Source of the DNA: Lachnospiraceae bacterium
GTDB taxonomy: Bacteria; Bacillota; Clostridia; Lachnospirales; Lachnospiraceae
Length of the DNA: 64,000 bases
NCBI GenBank assembly: GCA_009774245.1
Contig: VSNM01000005.1
Coordinates: 50,119 to 114,118, forward strand
Direction of reading: 5' to 3'
The position numbers and the translations under genes are program-made. This document shows positions 27,281 to 36,057 of this stretch, piece by piece (the first letter of the stretch is position 1; each line of letters begins with the position of its first letter). The notes beneath the pieces were generated by a model. It was given only the letters and a program-made list of their open reading frames with translations, searched no databases and was not told the origin of the DNA.

Positions 27281-28231
27281 ATGGAGGTTTGGTTTCATCT
27301 GCCGGGGCTGCGGCAGAATCTGCCGCTGAATATGGTGCTGCTGTCGATGCTTGAGAAAAGGCCGTATTATTTCAGGGAGGGCGTGCGGATCGCCTCCTTT
27401 TTCGGCAAATTTCCGATGTCGCTCTGGAACGGCGGGAGGCGCTCGCCAAACGACCAGTGCGACGCAGCCTATATTCAAAATGCCATCAGGAGCATCAACG
27501 ACAAGGGCGTGTCCGTGCGCTATACGTACACGAACATGTTCCTTGACGAGGAGGACTTGAAAGATCCCTACTGCAATTTCTGTATGAAGGCGGCGGACAA
27601 TGGGAAGAACGGGGTGCTTGTCGTGTCGCCGCTCCTGGAGGAATATATCCGCGGCAATTATCCGGGATTCCGGATCAACAGCTCCACCTGCAAGGAGATC
27701 CGCGACATCGACGCTGTGAACGAGGAACTGAAAAAGGATTACCACCTTGTGGTGCTGGACTACAATTTCAACAACCGCTTTGAGGAGCTGGCAAAGATCG
27801 GGGACAAGGGACGGTGCGAGATCCTTGTGAACGCAGTGTGCCGGCCTGACTGCCCGAGGAGGGGGAAGCATTACGAAAATGAGGCGAAGAACCAGCGCAT
27901 CATGCTCAAAAACCGCACGCGCACCCCTGACAGGCAGATTCCCCTGGAGCCATGGCACTGCGACTATGGGGAGCATAATGAGTTTGCCGTGATACAGAAT
28001 TATTGTACCTACGTGTCGCCCGAGGATATCTGGGAGAGATATGTGCCGATGGGATTTACCAATTTTAAGCTGGAGGGAAGGACGGCGAACCTCTTTTACA
28101 TCATGGAGGTGTACTGTCACTATCTGATACGGCCGGAGTACCGCGTGGATGCCGCGACGACGCTGCTCAACAGCCTGGCGGCAAACAGGCTGATCACAGT
28201 GGGAAAGCCGAAGCCCTCCAAATGGCCGTAA
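27281..28231 (+). CDS. U32-peptidase-like TIM-barrel protein (first paralogue)
   Basis: 316 residues, cytoplasmic. It shares with its neighbour an ordered set of motifs: FHLPG at the start, FREG.RI and 'WNGGR' (~residues 25-50), 'YCNFCMKAADNG', NSSTCKEI, 'YHLVVLDYNFN', 'LVNAVCRPDCPRR..HY' (~185-205) and a C-terminal GFTNFKLEGR. The last motif and the Cys/Pro/Arg cluster resemble U32-type proteins, which bind Fe-S or modify RNA or peptides in characterised members. I do not recognise a named subfamily, and no function is assigned. AAGAAAGGATG precedes the start. It overlaps nothing; its paralogue starts 20 bp downstream. Confidence 0.78.
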   Translation: MEVWFHLPGLRQNLPLNMVLLSMLEKRPYYFREGVRIASFFGKFPMSLWNGGRRSPNDQCDAAYIQNAIRSINDKGVSVRYTYTNMFLDEEDLKDPYCNFCMKAADNGKNGVLVVSPLLEEYIRGNYPGFRINSSTCKEIRDIDAVNEELKKDYHLVVLDYNFNNRFEELAKIGDKGRCEILVNAVCRPDCPRRGKHYENEAKNQRIMLKNRTRTPDRQIPLEPWHCDYGEHNEFAVIQNYCTYVSPEDIWERYVPMGFTNFKLEGRTANLFYIMEVYCHYLIRPEYRVDAATTLLNSLAANRLITVGKPKPSKWP

Positions 28232-28251
28232 CGGCAGGAAGGAGGTCAGGT

Positions 28252-29142
28252 ATGGCTGAGAGAGACGTTTTTTGGCATTTGCCGGGATTTTGCTATTTCC
28301 GGCAGTTAAATTATGCAGTGATCACGTTGATGGAGAAGTATCCGGACTGTTTCCGCGAGGGTTACAGGATTGGTTCGGTCTACGGGACTTTTCCGGGCGC
28401 TGTTTGGAATGGCGGGCGTGTGGTTATGGGAATTGCCGGGAAGAGAGATATCGAGGCGACGTTGAAGCTCTACAATAGCAGGGGCGTGCCGGTGCGGTTT
28501 ACATGGACGAACTCAGTCCTGGAGGAAAAGCATCTGCAGGACACATACTGCAACCTTATCATGAGGCTGGCGGACAACGGTATCAATCAGGCGCTGGTGA
28601 ACACCCGCGTGCTGGAGGATTATATCCGTCGGGAGTGGCCGCGCTTTCCGCTGATCTCGTCCACCACAAAGAGGATCGTGCAGACAGGGGGCGTGCTCGC
28701 AGAGCTGGAGAGGGATTATTTTCTTGTAGTACTGGACTATGACCTGAACCACGATGCGGATGCCCTGAAGGCGCTGGAACCCCACGCGGGGCGCATCGAG
28801 CTGCTGGTGAACGAAGTGTGCACGCCGGGCTGCCCGAGACGGGCGGAGCATTACGCACAGCAGTCCAGGGCACAGCTCGAGTTTGACGTGAAAGATCTCT
28901 TCCCCTGTCCCAATGCCAATCCGAACAAGACCTTCGAGGAGTGTAAAAAGCGTCCGGCATTCATATCCAACGAGGAGATCGGAAGCTATATCGAGAGGGG
29001 ATTTATGAACTTTAAGATCGCAGGGCGGGGGATGCCGATGCAGTATGTGCTGGATGCGTATCTATATTTCCTGGTGAAGGAGGAGAAGCGGGCGCTGGTC
29101 AGGGAGAGGATCGGCCAGTTCCTGAAGAATGGCAAAAAATAA
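28252..29142 (+). CDS. U32-peptidase-like TIM-barrel protein (second paralogue)
   Basis: 296 residues from ATG 28252, which has AAGGAGG 9 bp upstream; the earlier ATG 28222 overlaps the preceding gene and has no site. Motifs parallel those of the first copy: FWHLPGF, FREGYRIGS, 'WNGGR', 'YCNLIMRLADNG', SSTTKRI, 'YFLVVLDYDLN', 'LVNEVCTPGCPRR..HY', GFMNFKIAGR. The two proteins are clearly diverged duplicates and may form a heterodimer. The gene ends 14 bp before a GH5 lipoprotein gene, so it is part of the same run. Confidence 0.78.
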   Translation: MAERDVFWHLPGFCYFRQLNYAVITLMEKYPDCFREGYRIGSVYGTFPGAVWNGGRVVMGIAGKRDIEATLKLYNSRGVPVRFTWTNSVLEEKHLQDTYCNLIMRLADNGINQALVNTRVLEDYIRREWPRFPLISSTTKRIVQTGGVLAELERDYFLVVLDYDLNHDADALKALEPHAGRIELLVNEVCTPGCPRRAEHYAQQSRAQLEFDVKDLFPCPNANPNKTFEECKKRPAFISNEEIGSYIERGFMNFKIAGRGMPMQYVLDAYLYFLVKEEKRALVRERIGQFLKNGKK

Positions 29143-29156
29143 AGGAGAGAAGTGAA

Positions 29157-30530
29157 GTGAGGATAAAGACAGTTTTACTGTCAGCGCTGCTGGCAGGGAT
29201 GCTCCTGCAGGGCTGCGGACAGATGGCGGAAAATGTGCCTGTTCAGACGGTGGAAACGAAGGGAGTAGAAGTGGATAGTGCATTGAAAACGATATCGGAC
29301 ATGAAGACAGAGACAACAGGCAGCATGGCGGTGGATGGGGAAGCAGAAAAGGAGACGGAGACAGAGGTGCGGACACAGGAGCCGGCGGCAGGGCAGAAAG
29401 ATGACGGTGTGCGGTGGCAGGACTTTGTGGCGAACATGGGTATGGGCTGGAATCTGGGCAATACTTTCGACGCGATCGACTGCAGCGGACTGGCAGATGA
29501 GCTCGACTACGAGGGGGCATGGCTGCCCGGAAAGACCAGGACTACAAAGGAGATGATAAGCCTTGTGAAGGAACAGGGCTTCCAGACAGTCCGGATCCCG
29601 GTGTCATGGCACAATCATGTCGACATCACGACGGATGAAAATGGGAACAAGGTCTACACGATCAGGGAAGCGTGGATGAACAGGGTGAAGGAGGTCGTGG
29701 ATTACTGTTACGGGGAAGGACTCTACGTCATCATCAATATCCATCACGACGATAAGGACAGGAATTTTATCTATCCGACGGAGGAGTGCAGGGAGCAGTC
29801 GGTCAGTTACATCACGCAGATCTGGACGCAGGTCGCCACAGTGTTCGCAGAGTACGATCATCATGTGATCTATGAGGTGTTCAACGAGGTGCGCCTAGCC
29901 GGGACTGAGGACGAGTGGACGCCGGACACGCCCAATGCGAAAGCGGCGCAGCGCATCATCAACGAGTATGCGCAGGCAGGTGTCGATGCGATCCGTTCCG
30001 TGGATACCGGTTACAACGCGTCAAGGTTTATCATGTGTACCGGATATGCGGGGAATATGTACGCATACAAGGAGCAGGTGCTCCCTGTGGACAAGGGAGG
30101 GTACGCCAGCCGCATCATTGTATCCATCCATCCCTATTCGCCCTACACATTCTGTATGGATGTGTCGGAGAACGGCAAGAGCGTGTACGATACCACGGTT
30201 CAGAAGGACGTGGATGAGGTGTTCCGCGTGATCAACCGGCAGTGGACATCCAGGGATATACCGGTCGTCATCAGCGAGTGGGGCACGATCCTGAGGGAGG
30301 ACAATGAGGAATCGCGCAGGGAACACGCATCGTACTATGTGAGACAGGCGGTGACGGCGTGCAGGGATTCGGCGGGCGGGACGGTGCGGGTTCCGTGCAT
30401 TCTGTGGGACAATGGCAGCATCGCGGACGTGACGAAGGGGGACACCTTCGGCTATCTCGACAGACAGAATGTGACATGGTTTGACCAGGGATATGTGGAT
30501 GCGGTCATCAATGCCAGCAAGGGAGATTGA
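29157..30530 (+). CDS. GH5 glycoside hydrolase lipoprotein (endoglucanase/xylanase-like)
   Basis: 457 residues, GTG start with AAAGGAGAG upstream. Lipoprotein signal ending LLQGC (Cys20), then a ~60-residue Glu/Thr linker, then a GH5 (beta/alpha)8 domain (~82-450). Visible GH5 signatures: GMGWNLGNTFDA, GFQTVRIPVSWHNH, VIINIHHDD, YEVFNEVR with acid/base Glu244, HPYSPYTF, and VVISEWGT with nucleophile Glu374. It is therefore a surface-attached endo-acting enzyme, perhaps a beta-1,4-glucanase, xylanase or mannanase; subfamily cannot be assigned by eye. It is the only visible endo-enzyme of the locus and would create oligosaccharides for the importers. Confidence 0.92.
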   Translation: MRIKTVLLSALLAGMLLQGCGQMAENVPVQTVETKGVEVDSALKTISDMKTETTGSMAVDGEAEKETETEVRTQEPAAGQKDDGVRWQDFVANMGMGWNLGNTFDAIDCSGLADELDYEGAWLPGKTRTTKEMISLVKEQGFQTVRIPVSWHNHVDITTDENGNKVYTIREAWMNRVKEVVDYCYGEGLYVIINIHHDDKDRNFIYPTEECREQSVSYITQIWTQVATVFAEYDHHVIYEVFNEVRLAGTEDEWTPDTPNAKAAQRIINEYAQAGVDAIRSVDTGYNASRFIMCTGYAGNMYAYKEQVLPVDKGGYASRIIVSIHPYSPYTFCMDVSENGKSVYDTTVQKDVDEVFRVINRQWTSRDIPVVISEWGTILREDNEESRREHASYYVRQAVTACRDSAGGTVRVPCILWDNGSIADVTKGDTFGYLDRQNVTWFDQGYVDAVINASKGD

Positions 30531-30562
30531 TAAAAAGGAATCAGGAAAGGAATGGTGTGTTT

Positions 30563-31972
30563 ATGAACAGGACAAAGAAACAGGCGCTCAATCCCTATCT
30601 TCCCCCGTGGGAGTATATACCGGACGGCGAGCCGTATGTGTTCGGGGACAGGGTGTATATTTACGGTTCGCACGACTATTATAACGGTTATGTGTTCTGC
30701 ATGGGGGACTATGTGTGCTGGTCGGCGCCGGTGGACAATCTAGGCGACTGGCGCTATGAGGGCGTCATCTATCCCAGGGATGCCGACCCGTTGAATAAAG
30801 ACGGGAAAATGTGTCTGTACGCACCCGATGTCACGGTGGGGCCGGACGGCAGGTATTACCTGTATTATGTGCTGGACAAAGTGTGCGTTGTGTCAGTTGC
30901 GGTCTGTGATACACCGGCGGGGAAATATGAATTTTACGGGTATGTGCACTACGGTGACAACACCCGCCTTGGCGAGCGGGAGGGCGATGAACCGCAGTTT
31001 GACCCGGGTGTGCTGACGATAGGGGACAGGACTTATCTCTATACCGGGTTCTGTCCGAGGGGAGACCACACGAGGAGCGGTGCCATGGTGACAGTGCTGG
31101 GCGCTGACATGCTCACGGTCACGGAGCCGCCGCGCATCATCGTGCCGGGCTGCGAGTATGGCGGGAATACGGGATTTGAGAATCATGAGTATTTTGAGGC
31201 AGCCTCGATCCGCATGGTGGGAGAGAAGTATTACTTTATCTATTCGTCCATCGCGATGCACGAGCTGTGCTATGCGGTCAGCGACAGGCCCGACAGGGGA
31301 TTTGTCTATGGAGGCGTCATCGTCAGCAACTGCGACCTGCATATAGACAGCTACAAGCCGGCTGACCGCCCGATGGCATACGGGGCGAACAATCATGGAA
31401 GCATCGTCGAGATTGAAGGGGAGTGGTATATTTTCTATCACCGGCACACGAACGGTACATGGTACAGCCGTCAGGGATGCGCAGAGAGGATCGAACTGCT
31501 TGAGGACGGTACGATCAAACAGGCCGAAATGACTTCCTGTGGGTTGAACGGAGGACCGCTTGCGGGTGAGGGAGAGTATGGCGCGTACCTTGCCTGCAAT
31601 CTGTTCACCAACACGCCGTCCGTCTATGTGGGGGATGACCGTTTTCCGAGAATTATGCAGGACGGGCGCGATGGCGATGAGAATCCGGGCTACATTGGCA
31701 ATATGAAGGATTCTGCAACAGCGGGATTCAAGTATTTTGACTGTAAGCATGTGACGTCATTTTCGGTCAGGACGCGCGGGTACGCGGAGGGTTGTTTTGA
31801 AGTGCGGACGAAGTGGGACGGGGATGTGCTTGCGGAGATTCCGGTGCACAACGCCAATGTCTGGGAGGAGTACAGCGCGCCGATTGCGCTTGAAGACGGT
31901 GTCCATGCGATCTATCTTACCTATCGGGGGGACGGGAATGCGTCGCTGTTGTCCTTTGCGCTGGGAAGATAG
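30563..31972 (+). CDS. GH43 glycosidase with C-terminal CBM6-like domain
   Basis: 469 residues. ATG 30563 has AAAGGAA about 10 bp upstream; a TTG at 30527 would overlap the GH5 stop. Residues ~1-320 are a GH43 propeller with the start NPYLPPWEYIPDGEPYVFGD and the word YGSHD that carries the probable catalytic Asp; LYAPDVTVGPDG and the later blades FEAASIRMVGEKYYFIYSS and NNHGSIVEIEGEWYIFYHRH agree with the family. Residues ~365-469 resemble CBM6 (FKYFDCKHVTSFSVRTRGY). This layout is typical of arabinoxylan arabinofuranohydrolases. No signal peptide is visible, so a cytoplasmic site is likely despite the CBM. Confidence 0.87.
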   Translation: MNRTKKQALNPYLPPWEYIPDGEPYVFGDRVYIYGSHDYYNGYVFCMGDYVCWSAPVDNLGDWRYEGVIYPRDADPLNKDGKMCLYAPDVTVGPDGRYYLYYVLDKVCVVSVAVCDTPAGKYEFYGYVHYGDNTRLGEREGDEPQFDPGVLTIGDRTYLYTGFCPRGDHTRSGAMVTVLGADMLTVTEPPRIIVPGCEYGGNTGFENHEYFEAASIRMVGEKYYFIYSSIAMHELCYAVSDRPDRGFVYGGVIVSNCDLHIDSYKPADRPMAYGANNHGSIVEIEGEWYIFYHRHTNGTWYSRQGCAERIELLEDGTIKQAEMTSCGLNGGPLAGEGEYGAYLACNLFTNTPSVYVGDDRFPRIMQDGRDGDENPGYIGNMKDSATAGFKYFDCKHVTSFSVRTRGYAEGCFEVRTKWDGDVLAEIPVHNANVWEEYSAPIALEDGVHAIYLTYRGDGNASLLSFALGR

Positions 31973-32023
31973 GAAGGCCGCGCCTTTTATATGGCGGGAT
32001 AAGAGAAGGGAGGACAAAATGCA

Positions 32024-34474
32024 ATGGGAGGTACAGGATTGTTTCAAACGATCAAGAGCAAAATACTGCTGATGGGGATTTTTTCGATCCTGGCAGCGGT
32101 CTGCATCGGTGTGCTGGGAATCAATTCATTGAACAGGAACAGCAGCAACAGTGAGATCGGTTCGCTCGTCAATGAGATCGATGTGCTGCAGGCAAAAAAC
32201 CTTGCACTCGAGGCACAATACCAGTATTATATTGATCAGAAGTATCTGGACAATATACTGGGTAATCTGGAACAGATGGTATCCAATGTGGAGCGGCTGC
32301 GCGATATGACGGGTGCTTCGTACAGTGAAGATACCGAGAAGATGCTGGCCGGGCTGATGCAGATTCAGTCAAATTACAGCGACATCAGGGAGTGGAGCGG
32401 CACAAGGGGATTTGACGGCATAAGCGGATTGTACGGGCAGTATTTCGAGGCGAACAGCGCGCTGTCGGAGAGTTTTTCCGTGCTGGTGGATAAGCCTGAA
32501 TGGCTGGAGATCAAGTGGATTGATGCCCGGATGTGGTCGAGCGGTGAGCGTGTGGAGGTCAACGGCAGGGAGTATGTGAAGCTTGCCTATACAGGACCGG
32601 TGCCAAACGGTGTGAGGAGAAATTCACTGATATTCCGAATTGGAGGGACACTCACCTACCAGGGCGACTGCTATATCACGGATATCCGATTCACCAAGGG
32701 CGCGGATCAGGCAGAGATCGACCTGAACGCAGTCGAATCTGTCAAGGGCTCCAATGTCGCCTATGTGGACAGCGAGGTCACTACGTTCGATGCCAGGCCG
32801 GCGATCCGCGTAGGCTGCAGCTTTACCGCCGCCAATGAGGCATGGGAGGAGTTTGCAGTGGAGATACCGGTCAGTGAGTATGACCCTCAGAATTACTCCA
32901 CGATAGAGTACACGATGTATCTGGAACCCAACGACATGGCATATGAGTACAAATACGGCGGTGCCTATTCGGGCGCTTACGGCTATAGCGGGAGTCTGGA
33001 ACAGCTCGACAAGGATGTGGATACATACAGCAGGCTGGTGGTCGAGGGAAAAGATGTGGCGGAGGTTTATACAGGGATTGAGCAGCTGATCGCGGAGATG
33101 GAGACAAACATTCCCTTATATACGACAGACAGCGGACTTGCTGGGGATTCGATGGCAAAGCTTGGCGCCAAGAAGGAGATTCTCGCACAGATGAAGGCGC
33201 TGGACGATCAGATCCTCGCACTAAAGGCAGAGAATGCAGCGCTGAATGCGGAGCTCACGAACTTGTGCGAGACGATCAAGGATATGGCCCTGACAGATAT
33301 GGCACAGGTGAAATCGATGGTGGAGAGACTGAGTGTGATCGTTCTCGTCGCGGCGTCAATGATACTTGTCGGGATGACGGTCCTGATCGGCACGGGCATC
33401 GACAGGAGCGTGACGAGCTTCAAGAACGCGCTGGATAAGATTGCGCAGGGAAGCATCTTTGTCAGGATCAGGGCAGATAAAAATGACGAGTTTTCGCAGT
33501 TTGGAAGAAATCTGAATGGGTTTCTGGATAAACTGGAGGGCAGTATCAGGCAGCTGCAGGGAATTTCTACAAATCTCGCGGAGACGGGCAGCGAGCTTGA
33601 AAGCAAGGCAAACAGGACAAAGGGAGCATCGGAAGTGGTGAGCACGGCCCTGGAAGAGATTGCACAGGGGGCAGCGACACAGGCGGGTGACATTTCGGAT
33701 TCCTCCCAGCAGGTATCCAGGATGCAGGAGAATATGTATCAGATCACGGCGAGTGTGGGCAGTCTGACAGACACTTCCAGGGAGATGAGTGAGAAGGGCG
33801 CCGAGGCGGCAATGATCGTCCAGGAACTGAGCAGCACGAGCGACCAGACAACCGATGCATTTATAAAAATATCGGAACAGATCCATAAGACAAATGCGTC
33901 CGTCGTAAAGATTCAGGAGGTGGTCAACCTGATCGCGGAGGTTGCGAGCCAGACGAATCTGCTGTCCCTGAATGCCAGCATAGAGGCCGCGAGAGCCGGG
34001 GAAGCCGGCAGGGGGTTTGCGGTGGTGGCAAGTGAGATCCAGAAACTTGCGGAGCAGACCAACTCATCAGCGAAAGTGATTGATGACATTATACTGACCC
34101 TGTCGAAAGAGTCGCAGGAGACTGTACTGTCGATCAACGAGGTCACGGATATGATCATGAACCAGAAGACTAAGCTTGACGAGACCAGGATGAAGTTCGG
34201 TGTTGTCGAGGAAGGAATATGTGCGGCTGCCACCGGGATGAAGACAGTGCAGGAACAGGCTGACGTATGCGGCAGGTCGGGAGAGCATGTGGTCAGCCTC
34301 ATGACGAATCTGTCCGCCATAGCGGAGGAGAACGCCGCGACAACAGAGCAGACCAACGCTTCGATGAATGATTTGAATGACGCCACGGCATCGCTGGCAC
34401 GGACGGCGGAGGAACTCAAGAAGCTGTCAGTTGCGGTGGAGGAGAACCTGAATTATTTCGTGACAGAGGAGTAG
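32024..34474 (+). CDS. Methyl-accepting chemotaxis protein
   Basis: 816 residues. TM1 ~12-31, an unusually large periplasm-equivalent sensor of ~400 residues (~32-434), TM2 ~436-458, a HAMP-like linker, then the signalling domain (~540-800) with the invariant hairpin tip ASQTNLLSLNASIEAARAGE...GFAVVASEI (~641-672). The sensor includes a beta-rich part (residues ~160-310, e.g. YTGPVPNGVRRNSLIF and VGCSFTAANEAWEEF) flanked by helices. GGGAGG lies 10 bp before the start. It follows the GH43/CBM6 gene by 51 bp on the same strand, so it may be co-transcribed and tuned to plant-polysaccharide products. That ligand is inference. Confidence 0.93.
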   Translation: MGGTGLFQTIKSKILLMGIFSILAAVCIGVLGINSLNRNSSNSEIGSLVNEIDVLQAKNLALEAQYQYYIDQKYLDNILGNLEQMVSNVERLRDMTGASYSEDTEKMLAGLMQIQSNYSDIREWSGTRGFDGISGLYGQYFEANSALSESFSVLVDKPEWLEIKWIDARMWSSGERVEVNGREYVKLAYTGPVPNGVRRNSLIFRIGGTLTYQGDCYITDIRFTKGADQAEIDLNAVESVKGSNVAYVDSEVTTFDARPAIRVGCSFTAANEAWEEFAVEIPVSEYDPQNYSTIEYTMYLEPNDMAYEYKYGGAYSGAYGYSGSLEQLDKDVDTYSRLVVEGKDVAEVYTGIEQLIAEMETNIPLYTTDSGLAGDSMAKLGAKKEILAQMKALDDQILALKAENAALNAELTNLCETIKDMALTDMAQVKSMVERLSVIVLVAASMILVGMTVLIGTGIDRSVTSFKNALDKIAQGSIFVRIRADKNDEFSQFGRNLNGFLDKLEGSIRQLQGISTNLAETGSELESKANRTKGASEVVSTALEEIAQGAATQAGDISDSSQQVSRMQENMYQITASVGSLTDTSREMSEKGAEAAMIVQELSSTSDQTTDAFIKISEQIHKTNASVVKIQEVVNLIAEVASQTNLLSLNASIEAARAGEAGRGFAVVASEIQKLAEQTNSSAKVIDDIILTLSKESQETVLSINEVTDMIMNQKTKLDETRMKFGVVEEGICAAATGMKTVQEQADVCGRSGEHVVSLMTNLSAIAEENAATTEQTNASMNDLNDATASLARTAEELKKLSVAVEENLNYFVTEE

Positions 34475-34660
34475 GGAGAATCAGTTCCATATTTTAAATC
34501 AATTATCATTCCGTGCATATACGATTGATATTCCTGTTCCGCGCGCAGGGGCAGACCGTGTATCTATGTCAAGAGGACGGACAGGACGCCGAAAACAACG
34601 ACGATTACCTTTACCTTTCCAGATGGGCAGACAGTGGATTATCAATCAATTTTGAAGCAG
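34475..34660. other. Non-coding gap with a possible gene remnant
   Basis: One short frame around 34574-34668 (ITFTFPDGQTVDY) reads like the end of a secreted protein but has no start or ribosome site, so it may be debris from a decayed gene. Nothing else is seen. Confidence 0.25.
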
Positions 34661-34702
34661 AGGGAAGTATTTCCGTAAAAGATGGAGATACTTCCCTTTT
34701 TT
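34661..34702 (+). terminator. Strong intrinsic terminator downstream of the chemoreceptor
   Basis: 14-bp stem with one mismatch (34661-34674 with 34684-34697, AGGGAAGTATTTCC), a 9-base loop and a run of six T. It probably ends transcription of the whole hemicellulose region. Confidence 0.85.
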
Positions 34703-34735
34703 GCGTGGAAAATTTCACCTGAAAGGAGAATGTCA

Positions 34736-35176
34736 ATGTTGAAAAAACCAATGACAACGGAAGAACTGTTTGACAAGATTAAGGGTATCCTGCAAGAAAA
34801 GGACAAACTGCCGGATGGCGCGTGGGACAACAGCTTTGGAACCAGGAATTATAAGTGGAGCTACCGGGGGAGCAGGACTTCCGACGGATGTGCGGCCGGA
34901 TACGGACTGGCTGACGATCCCGTGCTGCAGGAAGCATTCCGGAGAAACACACAGCTTCTGGAACGGTGTACGCAGGACGGTCTGCTGTACGGCGGGTATA
35001 TATTCGCAGCCGCCGGGGAGCCTCCCTGTGTACATCACACGTTCTGCCATGCCAGAGGGCTTGCTGTTTTTCTTAACAAATCGGGCAGAAAGGGCAGACA
35101 AAATGTGCATTATGCGAAATCCAGGCAGAAAAACGGGTTGAAGCAGGGAAGGTGGATTGTACTGGAGTGTGTTTGA
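34736..35176 (+). pseudogene. Truncated ORF, N-terminal remnant of a larger protein
   Basis: 146-residue frame with a good start (GAAAGGAG 7 bp before ATG 34736). The first ~110 residues look like genuine protein with a compact, Trp/Gly-rich style reminiscent of alpha/alpha-toroid polysaccharide enzymes (DGAWDNSFGTRNYKWSY, GSRTSDGC, CVHHTFCHARGLA). After about residue 112 the composition changes to Lys/Arg/Gln/Gly, and the frame ends exactly at the 16-base word GAGTGTGTTTGAAAAA (35165-35180) that also borders the repeat at 38748. The rest of the gene therefore seems to be lost or displaced. I do not recognise the parent family. Confidence 0.55.
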
Positions 35177-35186
35177 AAAAGTATTG

Positions 35187-35215
35187 TTGACAAGCGATAC
35201 AGGACAGGGCATAAT
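35187..35215 (+). promoter_or_regulatory. Consensus-like sigma-A promoter
   Basis: TTGACA (35187-35192), 17-bp spacer, CATAAT (35210-35215). The predicted start point is near 35222, at the edge of the cre-like palindrome. It would drive the decayed beta-helix gene beginning at 35302. Confidence 0.65.
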
Positions 35216-35224
35216 GAGATTCAT

Positions 35225-35236
35225 AAAAACGTTTTT
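35225..35236. promoter_or_regulatory. cre-like operator just downstream of the -10 box
   Basis: Perfect 12-bp palindrome AAAAACGTTTTT placed about 10 bp after the -10 box, where CcpA binding would block transcription. It resembles the site at 27248-27262. Function is inferred from position and symmetry only. Confidence 0.4.
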
Positions 35237-35301
35237 GTACAAACGGGTAATCTGAATCGGGAACCGTCCAGGTCAGCGGACAGGTGGAAGGAAATGTGAA
35301 A

Positions 35302-36057
35302 ATGGAAGAGAATAAAACGTGTGTTTCGGATCAAAGTCTGATATCCGGTGACGGAATTCTGCAAGGAAGGGAAGCGTATCATCTTGACAGCTTCGGGGAA
35401 AATGTATGTTTTTTTTCATCTGAGGACGATCCGTTCGCAGTTCAGCAGCTGATGAAACTTTGGGAAAGGCAGGAGACGAACCAGTTCGGGGATGCCAGAT
35501 GGCTTGGGGATGACAGGAATCACAACGCCACATGTAACTTCTGACACTGCGGTCCATGGAGGGGAATGCCTGTATGAAGGTAGCGCAGGACGTAAGGGTG
35601 ACACTTGCGGGAATTCTCTATGACGCGGGACCGGAAGAGACAGCGATTCTGCTGGCAGTGGGAACCGGGAAAGCGGATGAAAGCGCTTCGGAATCAGCAC
35701 AGCCTAAAACGCTCCTGGCGGATCTGTTTTTCCGGGTGGGCGGTGCAAAGGAATATCCTACGGACGTGGCGTGCTGCGCGAAACTGTATCAGGCTCACAT
35801 TACGGCGATAACTTCTGGGTGTGGAGAGCCGATCACGGTTCTGGTGTGGGCTGGGAGAAAACCGTGCCGCCAACGGTATATTCGTGGCAGGGGATGATAT
35901 CACGATCTATGCGCTGATGGTGGAACATTTTCAGGAGTATCAGACGGTATGGGAAGGGGAAAACGGAAAGATCGTATCAGGAGTGGAGGCATATAAATAT
36001 GAGAACTGTAAATGGGGCTTTAGAAAAAGGAAGGAAATAAGGAATGATTACATATGA
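35302..36057 (+). pseudogene. Frameshifted and deleted beta-helix glycosidase-like gene
   Basis: Pieces of one protein family lie in order but in different frames. Frame A: 35302-35544 (FGENVCFF.., 'QETNQFGDARW', then 'NHNATCNF' and a stop). Frame B: ~35574-35785 (LAGILYDAG, LLAVGTG, 'LLADLFFRVGGA'). Frame C: ~35786-35857 (SHYGDNFWVWRADHGSGVGW). Frame A again: ~35858-36054 (DDITIYALMVEHFQEYQTVW). These motifs belong to a large pectin-lyase-fold, GH55-like family that I remember from actinomycetes and Firmicutes, often misnamed adenylyl cyclase. The gap between the first two pieces implies a deletion of roughly 200 codons. The promoter and start region are still intact, so the decay looks recent. 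Confidence 0.7.
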
